From assembly GCA_031550435.1 (NCBI GenBank), contig JAVBOO010000041.1:1-22067 (forward strand): DNA of 22,067 nucleotides. The letters are read 5' to 3'. The notes under the pieces are model-generated. The model was given only the letters and a program-made list of their open reading frames with translations, made no database searches and was not told where the DNA came from. Position 1 is the first letter of the stretch, and each line of letters begins with the position of its first letter. The DNA comes from JAVBOO01 sp031550435 (lineage in GTDB: Bacteria; Bacillota; Clostridia; Lachnospirales; WRAX01). The position numbers and the translations under genes were made by a program. Shown here piece after piece: positions 14,073-21,789 of this stretch.

Positions 14073-16106
14073 ATGAGCGAAAGAAGAAACGTATACAGAA
14101 CTCCGAGACAGAGTTCGCGGCAAAGACCGCTGAACATGAGCAAAAAATTAACAAAAAGAACGCCCGATACGAGACTGATGAAGTTTACGCTTGCCGTACT
14201 GTGCCTTGTTATTGTTTCAACTATCGGAATAGGTATTTACGTAAAGCTCAGGGACGGAAAGGCCGCAGATGTATACGGCGAAAATACCGGGCTGACCGTT
14301 GAACCTTCAAAAACCGATGATCCGCCCGGAGAGCACAAGTCTACCTCTCCAAAACCTTCAGAACCGTCTTTGGGTATAACATTCACAGGTGCCCCCGACA
14401 ACGATACAACGGTTTATGACTGTGTGATACTTAACGTCAGGTTGATAAATCCCGAGACAAATAACGATATCACCGGTATGAATATAGGAATAAAAGACGG
14501 CAGTATCGCAACAATAACATCAAGACCGATTACCGGTAACGAAACAATCGACGCTTCGGGCCTTGTTGCTTCTCCCGGCTTTATAGATATAGACTCATAC
14601 GAACCTAATCCGCTCGGAGTAAAATACAAGCTCGCAGACGGAGTAACCACAAATTTACTAATGCACGGAGGCTCTACATATACTAAGAATTGGTATAATA
14701 CGTATAAAAAATATCCCCCGCTCATAAACTACGGGGCTTCAAACTTTATTACTAAAATCCGAGCGGAAATCGGCTACGGAATCGGCACGGTAATGACGAA
14801 TGAAAACGATATCGCCCGTTCCGTCAAAATGGTCGAACAGAATATAAAAGACGGCGCTCTTGGCGTTTCTATGAGCCCCGAATATTGCCCGGGGCTCGAA
14901 GGCGCAGAAATGCAGGCCTACTGCGAGCTTGCGGCAAAATACGGCCTCGCAACATATTATCACCTGCGCTATTCGACAACTGAAGAGCCCAACACAAGCA
15001 TAAAAGCAATACAAGAAGTTATAGACCTCTCAAAGCTTACCGGGGTTTCCACGCACATACTTCACGTGACAAGCACGGGAAGCACGCACTGCGCTCCGGA
15101 AGCATTCGCGGTAATCGAGCAGGCAAGAAATGACGGAATTGACCTTAGCTGTGATATTTATCCGTATGACTCCTGGGCAACCTATCTCGGCTCAAACAGA
15201 TTTTCAGAAGGCTGGCAGCACCGGTTCGGACTGGGCTACTCAGATTTACAGCTTCCGAATACGACAATTCGCCTTACCGAAAACTCGTTTGGGATGTACA
15301 AGTCAGCCAACAGGCTCGTAATAGCCCTCGGTTCAATACCGGAAGAAGAGGTCAGACTTGCCCTGAAAAAACCATATGTTTTTATCGCTACGGATACGAT
15401 AATCGAACCTTCTATGGACGACCACCCCAGAGGTTCCGGCTCTTACGCAAGACTGATCGGCAAATACGCGAGGGACGAACATGTTATAACACTCACGGAA
15501 GCCATCGCAAAAGCTACGCTGCTCCCGGCTCAAAGGCTTGAAGGGGCATCCCCCGATATGAAGAAAAAAGGCAGGCTCGAAATCGGAGCCGATGCCGATA
15601 TCGTTCTTTTTGATTACAACACGATTATCGACAAATCAACGCCCGAAAACGTTGCGGTATACTCCGACGGCATTTCATATGTTTTTGTAAACGGCTCATT
15701 AATATACGACCACGGTACGATAAATAATATACAGGCTGCAAAGCCTGTACGCAACTATCTTGTCAGCCCCGAGGTTCTTCCCGAGACTGAGCAATGCTCC
15801 GTTATCATGAACGGCAAAGAAATAGCCGTAACCGCATATTTTCCTTACGGAGACGGCGTGCGATATGCAGCTCTGTCCGACATTGCAGAGGCAACCGGCA
15901 TCGAATATGAAACCAGCGAAAACGGCGAAATTTTCTTTGGCCACGCACGCTTAAGCATCGGCAAGACCGAGTTTGAAAGCTACGGTCAAAGCTCAAACCT
16001 CTCGCACGAGCCTGTTATATACAGGGGCAAGATTTACGCGGCTCTGTCCGACTTTAACAGCTTTGAATACGGTTTGACAGTGCAACGGGCACAAGCGTTC
16101 CGTTAG
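14073..16106 (+). CDS. Membrane-anchored D-aminoacylase-like amidohydrolase with copper-amine-oxidase-like C-terminal domain
   Basis: This 677-residue protein has a basic cytoplasmic N-terminus (1-34), one membrane anchor (about 35-57), a Pro/Ser/Thr linker to about 105, an amidohydrolase domain (about 110-560) and a C-terminal copper-amine-oxidase-like N1 domain (about 580-670). The catalytic part follows the N-acyl-D-amino-acid deacylase family in order: SPGFID, GVTT, YYHLRYST, THILHVTSTG, ATD, HPRGSGSYARLIG, and a closing GRLEIGADADIVLFD. H297, H331, D441 and H451 occupy conserved places. However, the usual HxH after GFID is D174-S-Y176, and the cysteine expected after GVTT is missing. Metal binding, and hence activity, is doubtful; it may be a binding or sensing derivative. 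It is 25 bp upstream of a response regulator gene. Confidence 0.8.
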   Translation: MSERRNVYRTPRQSSRQRPLNMSKKLTKRTPDTRLMKFTLAVLCLVIVSTIGIGIYVKLRDGKAADVYGENTGLTVEPSKTDDPPGEHKSTSPKPSEPSLGITFTGAPDNDTTVYDCVILNVRLINPETNNDITGMNIGIKDGSIATITSRPITGNETIDASGLVASPGFIDIDSYEPNPLGVKYKLADGVTTNLLMHGGSTYTKNWYNTYKKYPPLINYGASNFITKIRAEIGYGIGTVMTNENDIARSVKMVEQNIKDGALGVSMSPEYCPGLEGAEMQAYCELAAKYGLATYYHLRYSTTEEPNTSIKAIQEVIDLSKLTGVSTHILHVTSTGSTHCAPEAFAVIEQARNDGIDLSCDIYPYDSWATYLGSNRFSEGWQHRFGLGYSDLQLPNTTIRLTENSFGMYKSANRLVIALGSIPEEEVRLALKKPYVFIATDTIIEPSMDDHPRGSGSYARLIGKYARDEHVITLTEAIAKATLLPAQRLEGASPDMKKKGRLEIGADADIVLFDYNTIIDKSTPENVAVYSDGISYVFVNGSLIYDHGTINNIQAAKPVRNYLVSPEVLPETEQCSVIMNGKEIAVTAYFPYGDGVRYAALSDIAEATGIEYETSENGEIFFGHARLSIGKTEFESYGQSSNLSHEPVIYRGKIYAALSDFNSFEYGLTVQRAQAFR

Positions 16107-16131
16107 TTACGGCTCTATATCGAGGTGATTT

Positions 16132-17724
16132 ATGCTCAAACTCATGCTTGCAGACAACGACATCGAAACCCTGAGAAACTTCAGGTCGTTGTTGAGAATG
16201 TACTTCCCTAACGTCAAGGTGATTGACGTTAATCCCACACCGCAAATTTTTTTGGAAGAGGCAAAAAAAGCCGAGCCGGATTTTGTCGTGTTTGATGTCA
16301 GATTTTTCGGCGCAAACCTTTTTGTCGTGCTTGAGGAGCTGACAGCCTCTCAGCCTAATGTAAGGTATATTCCTTACGGCTACTACGACGACACTCCGTA
16401 TATCGAAAAAATTATGCCGCTCGGTGTTGTAGACTATATGTACCGCCCTGTCAAAACCTTTGATTTCGAGCGGGCCATGAAGCGCGCAGTAAACGTCTAC
16501 AACGACCTGGAAAAAATAAACAGCGACAGACGGAATACTTTGAAGGAGCTTGAAAAAAATAAGTTAGTGTACAGAGATATTTTTTTAAGAAGCGTCCTTG
16601 ACGGCAGTATAGACAACGAAGCCGAGCTAGCGGAAACATTCCAATATTTCGGCATAAAGCTTCAGCCTCCTTACGCAGTTATAATGCTAAAGCTCGACAA
16701 GTTTAAAAGCGTTATCGCTACGCTCGGAACTCAGGAAAAACTGCTCGTTTGCCACAGGATAAAGAAAATTACCGAAGAGCGTTTGAACGTTACATTTAAC
16801 GGTATATCTGTGACCGAGAAACTCAATATGCTTACAGTAATAGTCGGCGGAATAGCTACGCTGGACGGACTTATACATTTTTCCAATGAGCTAAAACAGG
16901 CCGTAACCGTCGGCATAAAACAGAGCCTCACGCTCGGAATCGGCAGAATTTATAATAAGCTTTCGGATATAACCTATTCTTACAGAGAGGCAGAGGCGGC
17001 TTTGAGACACCGATACTATATGGGTTACAACTCGGTTCTGCCTCTGCAATTTGTTGAACCCGACAACAAAATTACTTACGTATACCCTATAGAGAACGAG
17101 AAAAAGCTTGTTTACGCCGCAGGACTCGGCCAGTACGATTATTGTATGTCATTATCGAAAAAGCTTTTCGACTCGTTGAAGGACAAGGTTTTGCCGCCCG
17201 GCCTGGTACAGAAAATACTTACAGACATAGTATTCTCGATCATACGATTTGCAAACGAAATCGAGAACCGCAGTATCGATAAACTGACGAGATTTTTCCC
17301 GACTAAGGAGATGCTGGAGGTAAATACACCCCAGGACGCTTTTGAGTACCTGTCTGTGGCACTCAAGGATTTTTGCGAGTGTATGATAAGTATAAGAGCC
17401 GAAAACGCGGATAAAATTATCGAAAGAGTCAAGACCCAGATCGATACCTCTTTTTTGGGAAAACTTAATCTTGCCGAGATTGCATTGCGCGCAGAAACCG
17501 TTCCGGAGTATCTTTCAAGAATATTCCTTAACAGTGAAAGCATGACTGTATACGATTATCTGACGAGTATAAGAGTCCAAAAAGCAAAACAGCTTTTAGC
17601 GGAAACAACCCTGGATGAAGATACTATAGCGCAAACAGTCGGTTTTGACGACTACGCTCAGCTGCGAATTGTTTTTAAACAGTTTGCCGGTGAATTCCCT
17701 TCCGAGTACAGGAGGAGGCACTGA
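16132..17724 (+). CDS. YesN-type response regulator with AraC-family DNA-binding domain
   Basis: This 530-residue transcription regulator has an N-terminal receiver-like domain (1-125), a helical linker, a middle domain of about 170-330 resembling the degenerate GGDEF-like region of YesN/CdaR-type regulators, and a C-terminal AraC HTH pair (about 430-528) with LNLAEIALRAETVPEYLSRI, the RVQKAKQLLAETTL helix and TVGFDDYAQLRIVFKQFAG. The phosphoacceptor D55 and the acidic D8 are present, but N9 replaces an acidic residue. The switch Thr/Ser region reads YIPYGYYDD and the conserved Lys is Arg in YRPV. Phosphorylation may therefore be altered or absent. No kinase gene is adjacent. GAGGTG precedes the ATG. 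Co-transcription with the amidohydrolase is likely. Confidence 0.88.
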   Translation: MLKLMLADNDIETLRNFRSLLRMYFPNVKVIDVNPTPQIFLEEAKKAEPDFVVFDVRFFGANLFVVLEELTASQPNVRYIPYGYYDDTPYIEKIMPLGVVDYMYRPVKTFDFERAMKRAVNVYNDLEKINSDRRNTLKELEKNKLVYRDIFLRSVLDGSIDNEAELAETFQYFGIKLQPPYAVIMLKLDKFKSVIATLGTQEKLLVCHRIKKITEERLNVTFNGISVTEKLNMLTVIVGGIATLDGLIHFSNELKQAVTVGIKQSLTLGIGRIYNKLSDITYSYREAEAALRHRYYMGYNSVLPLQFVEPDNKITYVYPIENEKKLVYAAGLGQYDYCMSLSKKLFDSLKDKVLPPGLVQKILTDIVFSIIRFANEIENRSIDKLTRFFPTKEMLEVNTPQDAFEYLSVALKDFCECMISIRAENADKIIERVKTQIDTSFLGKLNLAEIALRAETVPEYLSRIFLNSESMTVYDYLTSIRVQKAKQLLAETTLDEDTIAQTVGFDDYAQLRIVFKQFAGEFPSEYRRRH

Positions 17725-17730
17725 TATGAT

Positions 17731-17988
17731 ATGAAGAGCACAAACTTTCGTGTGCCGGTTTTCAGTATTGCCGAAGCTGTAAAAGGCTCTTCGGCTGACA
17801 TTTATGTGCTGATTATGTATATTTCGGCGGCGCTGCTCTTGGTTTTTGCGGCAGTGTGCACATTCCGCCTTTTCAGAAACAAAAACGTAACGCTTAGTAT
17901 GTTCTTGTTTTTCTTGGCGACCGTTTCATATACATTGGCTTATTATTACGTATATTATTTACTACCCACCGGAACCACGGCTGTATAA
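17731..17988 (+). CDS. Small two-helix membrane protein of unknown function
   Basis: This is an 85-residue ORF with two predicted membrane helices, about 25-48 (YVLIMYISAALLLVFAAVC) and 56-76 (SMFLFFLATVSYTLAYYYV), separated by a short basic loop (FRLFRNKN). I do not recognise a family. The ATG follows the regulator stop by only 6 bp, and an AGGAGG lies inside the end of that gene, about 12 bp from the start; this spacing is long but usable. Its position and composition suggest a real accessory membrane protein of the amidohydrolase-regulator operon. Confidence 0.6.
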   Translation: MKSTNFRVPVFSIAEAVKGSSADIYVLIMYISAALLLVFAAVCTFRLFRNKNVTLSMFLFFLATVSYTLAYYYVYYLLPTGTTAV

Positions 17989-18065
17989 CTATTCGACCGC
18001 TTAAATGAGCAGAGTTAGGCTTGCAGTGATTCCACGATTAATTAAACATAGGGAGAAGGAAAGTT

Positions 18066-18632
18066 TTGAACGAAACAAAAAACTTCAAAAACCTCTTTAA
18101 ACTTTTTATCACATTCTTCAAAATAGGTGCGTTTACAATTGGCGGCGGTCTTGCGATGATACCGATTATTCGCAGTGAAGTCGTCGAAAAACAAAAATGG
18201 ATAGACGATAAAACAGTTGTCGATATTTTTGCGATATCACAATCGCTACCCGGTGCAATCGCAATAAATTCTTCTATGTATCTCGGCTACAAAATTGCCG
18301 GTATACCAGGTTTGATCGCTGCTTCACTGGGCGCTGTTTTGCCTTCGTTTATTATTATACTCGTTATAGCGTTTTTCCTGACAAACATAGGAGAAAACGT
18401 TTATCTTGCAAAATTCTTCGCGGGCATACGGGCCGCGGTTGTTCCGTTGATATTGATATCGGCTTACAAGCTTTCAAGAACAGCGATAAAAGATCCGTTC
18501 GGCTATGTAGTAGCAACTTTAAGTATATGCGCGACTCTTTTTCTTAAAATCGACGTGGTGTTTATAGTTTTGACCTGCGCGCTGCTTGGGTATCTTTACT
18601 ATTCATACAAGCGGGGAGGTTTTAGGAAATGA
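18066..18632 (+). CDS. Chromate transporter family protein, first of a short-chain pair
   Basis: This 188-residue single-domain CHR protein (PF02417) has the family signature FKIGAFTIGGGLAMIPII followed by SQSLPGAIAINSSMYLGYKIAG and a Pro-Ser near LGAVLPSFI, with about six helices. Short-chain members are encoded in tandem pairs and are thought to form a heteromer equivalent to full-length ChrA; chromate export is shown for some pairs, but many members have unknown substrates. The start is a TTG behind GGGAGAAGGA. Its stop overlaps the ATG of its partner by 4 bp. Confidence 0.88.
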   Translation: MNETKNFKNLFKLFITFFKIGAFTIGGGLAMIPIIRSEVVEKQKWIDDKTVVDIFAISQSLPGAIAINSSMYLGYKIAGIPGLIAASLGAVLPSFIIILVIAFFLTNIGENVYLAKFFAGIRAAVVPLILISAYKLSRTAIKDPFGYVVATLSICATLFLKIDVVFIVLTCALLGYLYYSYKRGGFRK

Positions 18633-19204
18633 ACCTTGCGCTGCGCTTGTTCGTTATGTTTTTTAAAATAGGTATGTTTTGCTTTGGCGGGGGTTACGCG
18701 ATGGTTGGTGTAATCGGTAAAGAGCTGCTTGCCGACTCGTTTATGACGGCAACCGAATACGCCAATATCGTGGCAATCAGCCAGGTAACACCGGGACCCC
18801 TTGCAATAAACGTTGCAACATATGTCGGCGCCATACTCGGAAAAACACCGGCTGAAGGAATCTTTATCTCCGCAGTTGCGACTATCGGCGTATGTCTTCC
18901 CTCGTTCATACTTATATTCATTATAGCAAAATTCTTCAAAACATTCGGGCAGTCGTCGGCTGTTCAAAAGATAATGGGCGGAATCCGCCCGTCAGTTATC
19001 GGGCTTATAGCCGGAGCCGCAATATTGTTCGCCGAGCTCTCTATAGTGAATTTTGATAAACTGAGAAACTTGGATTTTGCAGGGGGAATCAGCATTCCCT
19101 CCCTCATTATTGCTGTTGCTGTACTGATAGCAGCGGCAAAAACGAAATTTAATCCTATGTGGCTTTTACTGGCCTCGGGAGTAGTCGGTATTTTTATTTT
19201 CTGA
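18629..19204 (+). CDS. Chromate transporter family protein, second of a short-chain pair
   Basis: This 191-residue CHR-domain protein (PF02417) partners the gene just upstream. It has FKIGMFCFGGGYAMVGVIG, SQVTPGPLAINVATYVG and VCLPSFILIFIIA, matching the conserved segments of the family, and about six helices. It begins at an ATGA overlap with the upstream partner, with GGGGAGG just before, which implies coupled translation and assembly. A copy of the 166-bp repeat follows its stop codon within 8 bp. Confidence 0.9.
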   Translation: MNLALRLFVMFFKIGMFCFGGGYAMVGVIGKELLADSFMTATEYANIVAISQVTPGPLAINVATYVGAILGKTPAEGIFISAVATIGVCLPSFILIFIIAKFFKTFGQSSAVQKIMGGIRPSVIGLIAGAAILFAELSIVNFDKLRNLDFAGGISIPSLIIAVAVLIAAAKTKFNPMWLLLASGVVGIFIF

Positions 19205-19211
19205 TGCATTG

Positions 19212-19377
19212 TTATTACCGCGTAAGTTAAATACCGCATAAAATACTTACGCGGTTACTTGGGCCGAGTAGACGCGCTTAGATACGCCGCAGCCCTACAA
19301 TGCGGCGCATCTGCGTCTAAACGAGGGAACAACAAAATATAACGTTTTGCTATATTTTGTTGCCGAAGTAATATTAC
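19212..19377 (+). repeat. Dispersed 166-bp three-hairpin repeat, copy C
   Basis: Reference copy of the repeat. Hairpin 1 is ACCGCGTAAGT with ACTTACGCGGT (perfect 11 bp). Hairpin 2 pairs TAGACGC with GCGTCTA and CGCCGCA with TGCGGCG, with a GCTT bulge. Hairpin 3 is CAACAAAATATA with TATATTTTGTTG (perfect 12 bp). The ends read TATTAC and GTAATA, a short terminal inverted match that is compatible with TA-flanked insertion. The whole copy aligns with 5492-5327 reversed, and its first 77 bp with 12574-12650. No coding potential was seen. Confidence 0.75.
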
Positions 19378-19417
19378 AACTACACGCTGAAAAACCCTTT
19401 GACTTCATTAATACTCA

Positions 19418-19441
19418 AGAGCCTGTTTTGCGGGCTTTTTT
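19418..19441 (+). terminator. Intrinsic terminator downstream of the ChrA pair and repeat C
   Basis: AGCCTG (19420-19425) pairs with CGGGCT (19431-19436), allowing one G-U, around a TTTTG loop, and is followed by a run of six T. It would end transcription running through the ChrA genes and the repeat, leaving the repeat as a transcribed 3' untranslated segment. Confidence 0.6.
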
Positions 19442-19537
19442 AATTTGATACAACTCGCGAGAAGCTTCGCGGTATTCATGTAGTTTTTCAAGACTCTAAA
19501 TATATACACACAGATTCAAATGAAAATGATTTTTTTG

Positions 19538-19566
19538 TTGATTTTTATTACGTTCTGTAATATACT
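19538..19566 (+). promoter_or_regulatory. Sigma-A promoter of the HtrA-like protease gene
   Basis: TTGATT (19538-19543) and TATACT (19561-19566) are separated by 17 bp. The ATG at 19585 follows AAAAGGAGGG, giving a very short leader of about 12 nt. Confidence 0.6.
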
Positions 19567-19584
19567 GGCAAAAAGGAGGGTAAA

Positions 19585-20709
19585 ATGAAAAAATTATTAA
19601 TTCCTGTTTTAGTATTATGCCTAACGGGGTCCGTATCAGCTTCCGCAGGTCAACCACAAAATGTTTATGTAAATAATGTAAAAGTTGATTCAATCGTGTC
19701 AAACGGCAAAAAGTATGTAAGCGTCGACGAGATATCTTTGGCCCTCGGCGTTTCTGTTTCAAAGGACGCGGCAAATGTATATTTAAGCATTGCAGATCGT
19801 GATGAGATTATACCCGAAGTAATTAAGTCCGTTAGCCCGTCCGTCGTTGCTATTATAGGCAAATACACACCCGGCAACATACCGGAGAGCCTGCAAAAAT
19901 ACGGCGACAGAACAGCACACGGCACAGGATTCGTCGTTAAATCAGACGGAGCAATATTAACAAACGCCCACGTAGTCGAAAATATGGAGAATATTACTGT
20001 TGTGCTTTACGACGGAACAACTTTACCGGCAAAGGTCAAATACTGTGACACAGTTTCAGATTTGGCGGTTGTGACTGTCAGTAAGACCGGGCTGACTCCG
20101 ATAAAATTCGGAAGCATGAGTTCAGTCGTCGCAGGCAAATCTGTCATCGCTATCGGCACTCCTATTTCGTTTTCTTTAAGGAATTCCGCTTCTGTCGGTA
20201 TAATCAGCGGTCTAAACCGCAGTTTGAACGGAGAGTACAGGCTTATACAGACAGACGCAGCCATAAACCAAGGCAACAGCGGCGGCCCTCTTGTTAATCT
20301 CAAAGGCGAGCTTATAGGTGTTAACTCTTTAAAATACGCCGGATACGGAATTGAAGGTATGTGCTTCTCAATACCCGTTGATACCGTAAAGTTTGTTCTC
20401 GATAGCTTTTACGGTTACGGTAAAGTAATGCGCCCGATAACAGGGCTGACATTCGAGGAGTCTTGGGAAGCAATGCACGGATTGCCGACTTCCGCCGGTT
20501 TAACGGTTAAAGCGGTTGCAAAGGGTTCTCCCGCCGAAAAATCGGGATTAAAGGCCGGTGATATCGTGCTTAAAGTTAACAATGCGGATGTTCGCAGTAT
20601 CATCGATTATAACGAAGCCGTCAAGAGTATCGGTATTGGCGGTAAAATAGATTTTTCGATAAAAAGAGCGGCTCAGGCACTGACAATATCGGTCTCACCT
20701 AATTTCTAA
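19585..20709 (+). CDS. Secreted HtrA/DegP-like serine protease with PDZ domain
   Basis: This 374-residue exported protease has a signal peptide at about 1-22 (cleavage near SVSASAG). Residues about 25-72 resemble a short copper-amine-oxidase-like N1 module (VYVNNVKVDSIVSNGKKYVS). The trypsin-like domain carries the full triad: H129 in TNAHVV, D159 in SDLAVV and S232 in QGNSGGPLVN. A single PDZ domain (about 285-370) has the GLTVKAVAKGSPAEKSGLKAGD core. HtrA proteins degrade or refold damaged exported proteins. Unlike typical Firmicute HtrA, it has a cleavable signal rather than an internal membrane anchor, so it is probably released or wall-associated. It has its own promoter and strong ribosome binding site. 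Confidence 0.92.
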   Translation: MKKLLIPVLVLCLTGSVSASAGQPQNVYVNNVKVDSIVSNGKKYVSVDEISLALGVSVSKDAANVYLSIADRDEIIPEVIKSVSPSVVAIIGKYTPGNIPESLQKYGDRTAHGTGFVVKSDGAILTNAHVVENMENITVVLYDGTTLPAKVKYCDTVSDLAVVTVSKTGLTPIKFGSMSSVVAGKSVIAIGTPISFSLRNSASVGIISGLNRSLNGEYRLIQTDAAINQGNSGGPLVNLKGELIGVNSLKYAGYGIEGMCFSIPVDTVKFVLDSFYGYGKVMRPITGLTFEESWEAMHGLPTSAGLTVKAVAKGSPAEKSGLKAGDIVLKVNNADVRSIIDYNEAVKSIGIGGKIDFSIKRAAQALTISVSPNF

Positions 20710-20828
20710 TATATTGACAATATACGAGTAAGCACGGAAACTCCTAAAGAAAAAACAGGCGACAGTCAGAATTAAAAGAAGCAAAAAATGAGCATGACAA
20801 AAAAACCTGTAAAAACAAGGTAAAAAAA

Positions 20829-20895
20829 TCAGGCTAAAAGTTTTTGAATCGTAACCTCACCGAACTTAACCAAAGCATCAAGATGGATGTTGATA
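20829..20895 (-). pseudogene. 3' fragment of a DDE transposase gene interrupted by IS630
   Basis: On the minus strand this stretch encodes INIHLDALVKFGEVTIQKLL, then Ala and a stop at 20829-20831. It is the missing C-terminus of the transposase whose upstream part lies at 21790-22067. Removing the IS630 element and one TA copy joins the two parts in frame as ...FWNA-INIHLDA.... The flanking 20710-20828 contains no gene, only a TATATTG-a-CAATATA palindrome just after the protease gene. Confidence 0.8.
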
Positions 20896-20898
20896 TAG

Positions 20899-21498
20899 CT
20901 ATTCCGTTTTAAAATAGGCGGAAATGGCCTGCTGAATAGTGGTGTAATCCTTGGCATGAATGCGTAACCAATTCTTCAGGTTTGCCCACTTTCTTTCAAT
21001 TGGATTTTTATCTGGGGAATAAGGCGGTAGAAAGATAACACGGCAGCCATAAGAAGCGGCTATACGGTTTAAATCTGCCTTCTTATGAAAACTGGCATTG
21101 TCTAAGACAATGACGCTGCCTATATTCAAAAGAGGGCATAAGAACCATTCAAACCACTCGTTAAACCATTCGGAGCTGGTATTCCAATCATATATTGTTG
21201 GGCAAAGCAACTTGCCCCGCAGATATCCGGCTATCGTGTTAAGGCGTTTGTATCTGCGTCCATGGCAAGGTAAATAAACCCGTTCACCTTTTTTGGCGCG
21301 GCCATATTCCCTCGACATATGCTTGTTAATGCCGCATTCATCTATGTAAACGATATCGGTATCGGGAGGGAGATTTGCAATTTCCTCATCGAAAGCCTTG
21401 CGCTTTTCTTCATCCCTCTCGATATAAAAAGGCTCTTTTTTTATAGGTGATTCCTGCCCTCGCCAAGGCATCATGTGCGCCTGAGATGGAACCACCAA
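20899..21498 (-). CDS. IS630 transposase, C-terminal catalytic part (frame B)
   Basis: This frame carries the DDE nuclease domain: D in VYIDECGINK, D in VIVLDNASFHKK and E in PYSPDKNPIERKWANLKNW, the IS630/Tc1-mariner-type triad, all intact. The protein ends YFKTE at a stop inside the left inverted repeat. The first in-frame ATG (21498) lies upstream of the true homology, and the transposase part effectively begins at the A7 tract (T7 at 21436-21442 on the given strand). Joining it to frame A needs +1 frameshifting or loss of one A, and gives a product of about 282 residues. Whether this is programmed slippage or a disabling indel cannot be told here. Confidence 0.85.
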   Translation of the reverse strand: MVVPSQAHMMPWRGQESPIKKEPFYIERDEEKRKAFDEEIANLPPDTDIVYIDECGINKHMSREYGRAKKGERVYLPCHGRRYKRLNTIAGYLRGKLLCPTIYDWNTSSEWFNEWFEWFLCPLLNIGSVIVLDNASFHKKADLNRIAASYGCRVIFLPPYSPDKNPIERKWANLKNWLRIHAKDYTTIQQAISAYFKTE

Positions 21499-21748
21499 AG
21501 TGCTCTGCTATATCTTTCAAAGTTGCGTCAGGATGCTCTTTAACGTAGGTTTCCAGACTATCGGATTGGTATTTTGAAGCGCTCCTCTGCTTGCTTCGCT
21601 GTTCTAGGCTCCCTGTTTCATTCAGGAGCTTTTTCCATTCCTTCATAGTCGTTATTCCTACCCCTAGTTCTTCCCGCGCTTCTTCGTATGTGTGCCCTTT
21701 TGCCAAATACCTCATTACCAGTTCTCTTGTATCCTTTGAGTATGCCAT
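21410..21748 (-). CDS. IS630 transposase, N-terminal DNA-binding part (frame A)
   Basis: From the ATG at 21748 this frame encodes MAYSKDTRELVMRYLAKGHT and onward, about 112 residues with a helix-turn-helix (YEEAREELGVGITTMKEWKK) and a second helical region (DATLKDIAEHFGGSISGAHDAL) that bind the element ends. An in-frame extension upstream to 22048 exists only because the element landed in frame with the older transposase, so I start at 21748. The frame closes shortly after the A7 tract, where the catalytic frame takes over. Confidence 0.8.
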   Translation of the reverse strand: MAYSKDTRELVMRYLAKGHTYEEAREELGVGITTMKEWKKLLNETGSLEQRSKQRSASKYQSDSLETYVKEHPDATLKDIAEHFGGSISGAHDALARAGITYKKRAFLYREG

Positions 21749-21789
21749 ACTGATATTATAACTTAGTCTGGAATAAAACGGAATAGCTA

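Larger units (their letters stand above)
20896..21789 (-). mobile_element. IS630-family insertion sequence (894 bp, TA target duplication)
   Basis: The element is bounded by TA dinucleotides at 20894-20895 and 21790-21791. The inverted ends share TATAGCTATTCCGTTTTA (20894-20911 and reverse complement 21774-21791, 18 bp counted with the TA). It encodes a two-frame IS630 transposase, whose stop codon lies within the left inverted repeat. The insertion site is proven by the host gene: deleting the element plus one TA restores a continuous transposase frame. The inverted repeats are identical over this length, which points to a fairly recent insertion. Confidence 0.92.

Noticed and set aside
18010..18060. 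Promoter candidate before the ChrA pair (TTGCAG with AAACAT at 17 bp)
   Set aside because: The -10 match is too weak; the genes may be read through from the upstream operon.
20710..20730. Palindrome TATATTG-a-CAATATA after the HtrA-like gene
   Set aside because: AT-rich 7-bp stem with a 1-nt centre and no T-run; not a convincing terminator or operator.
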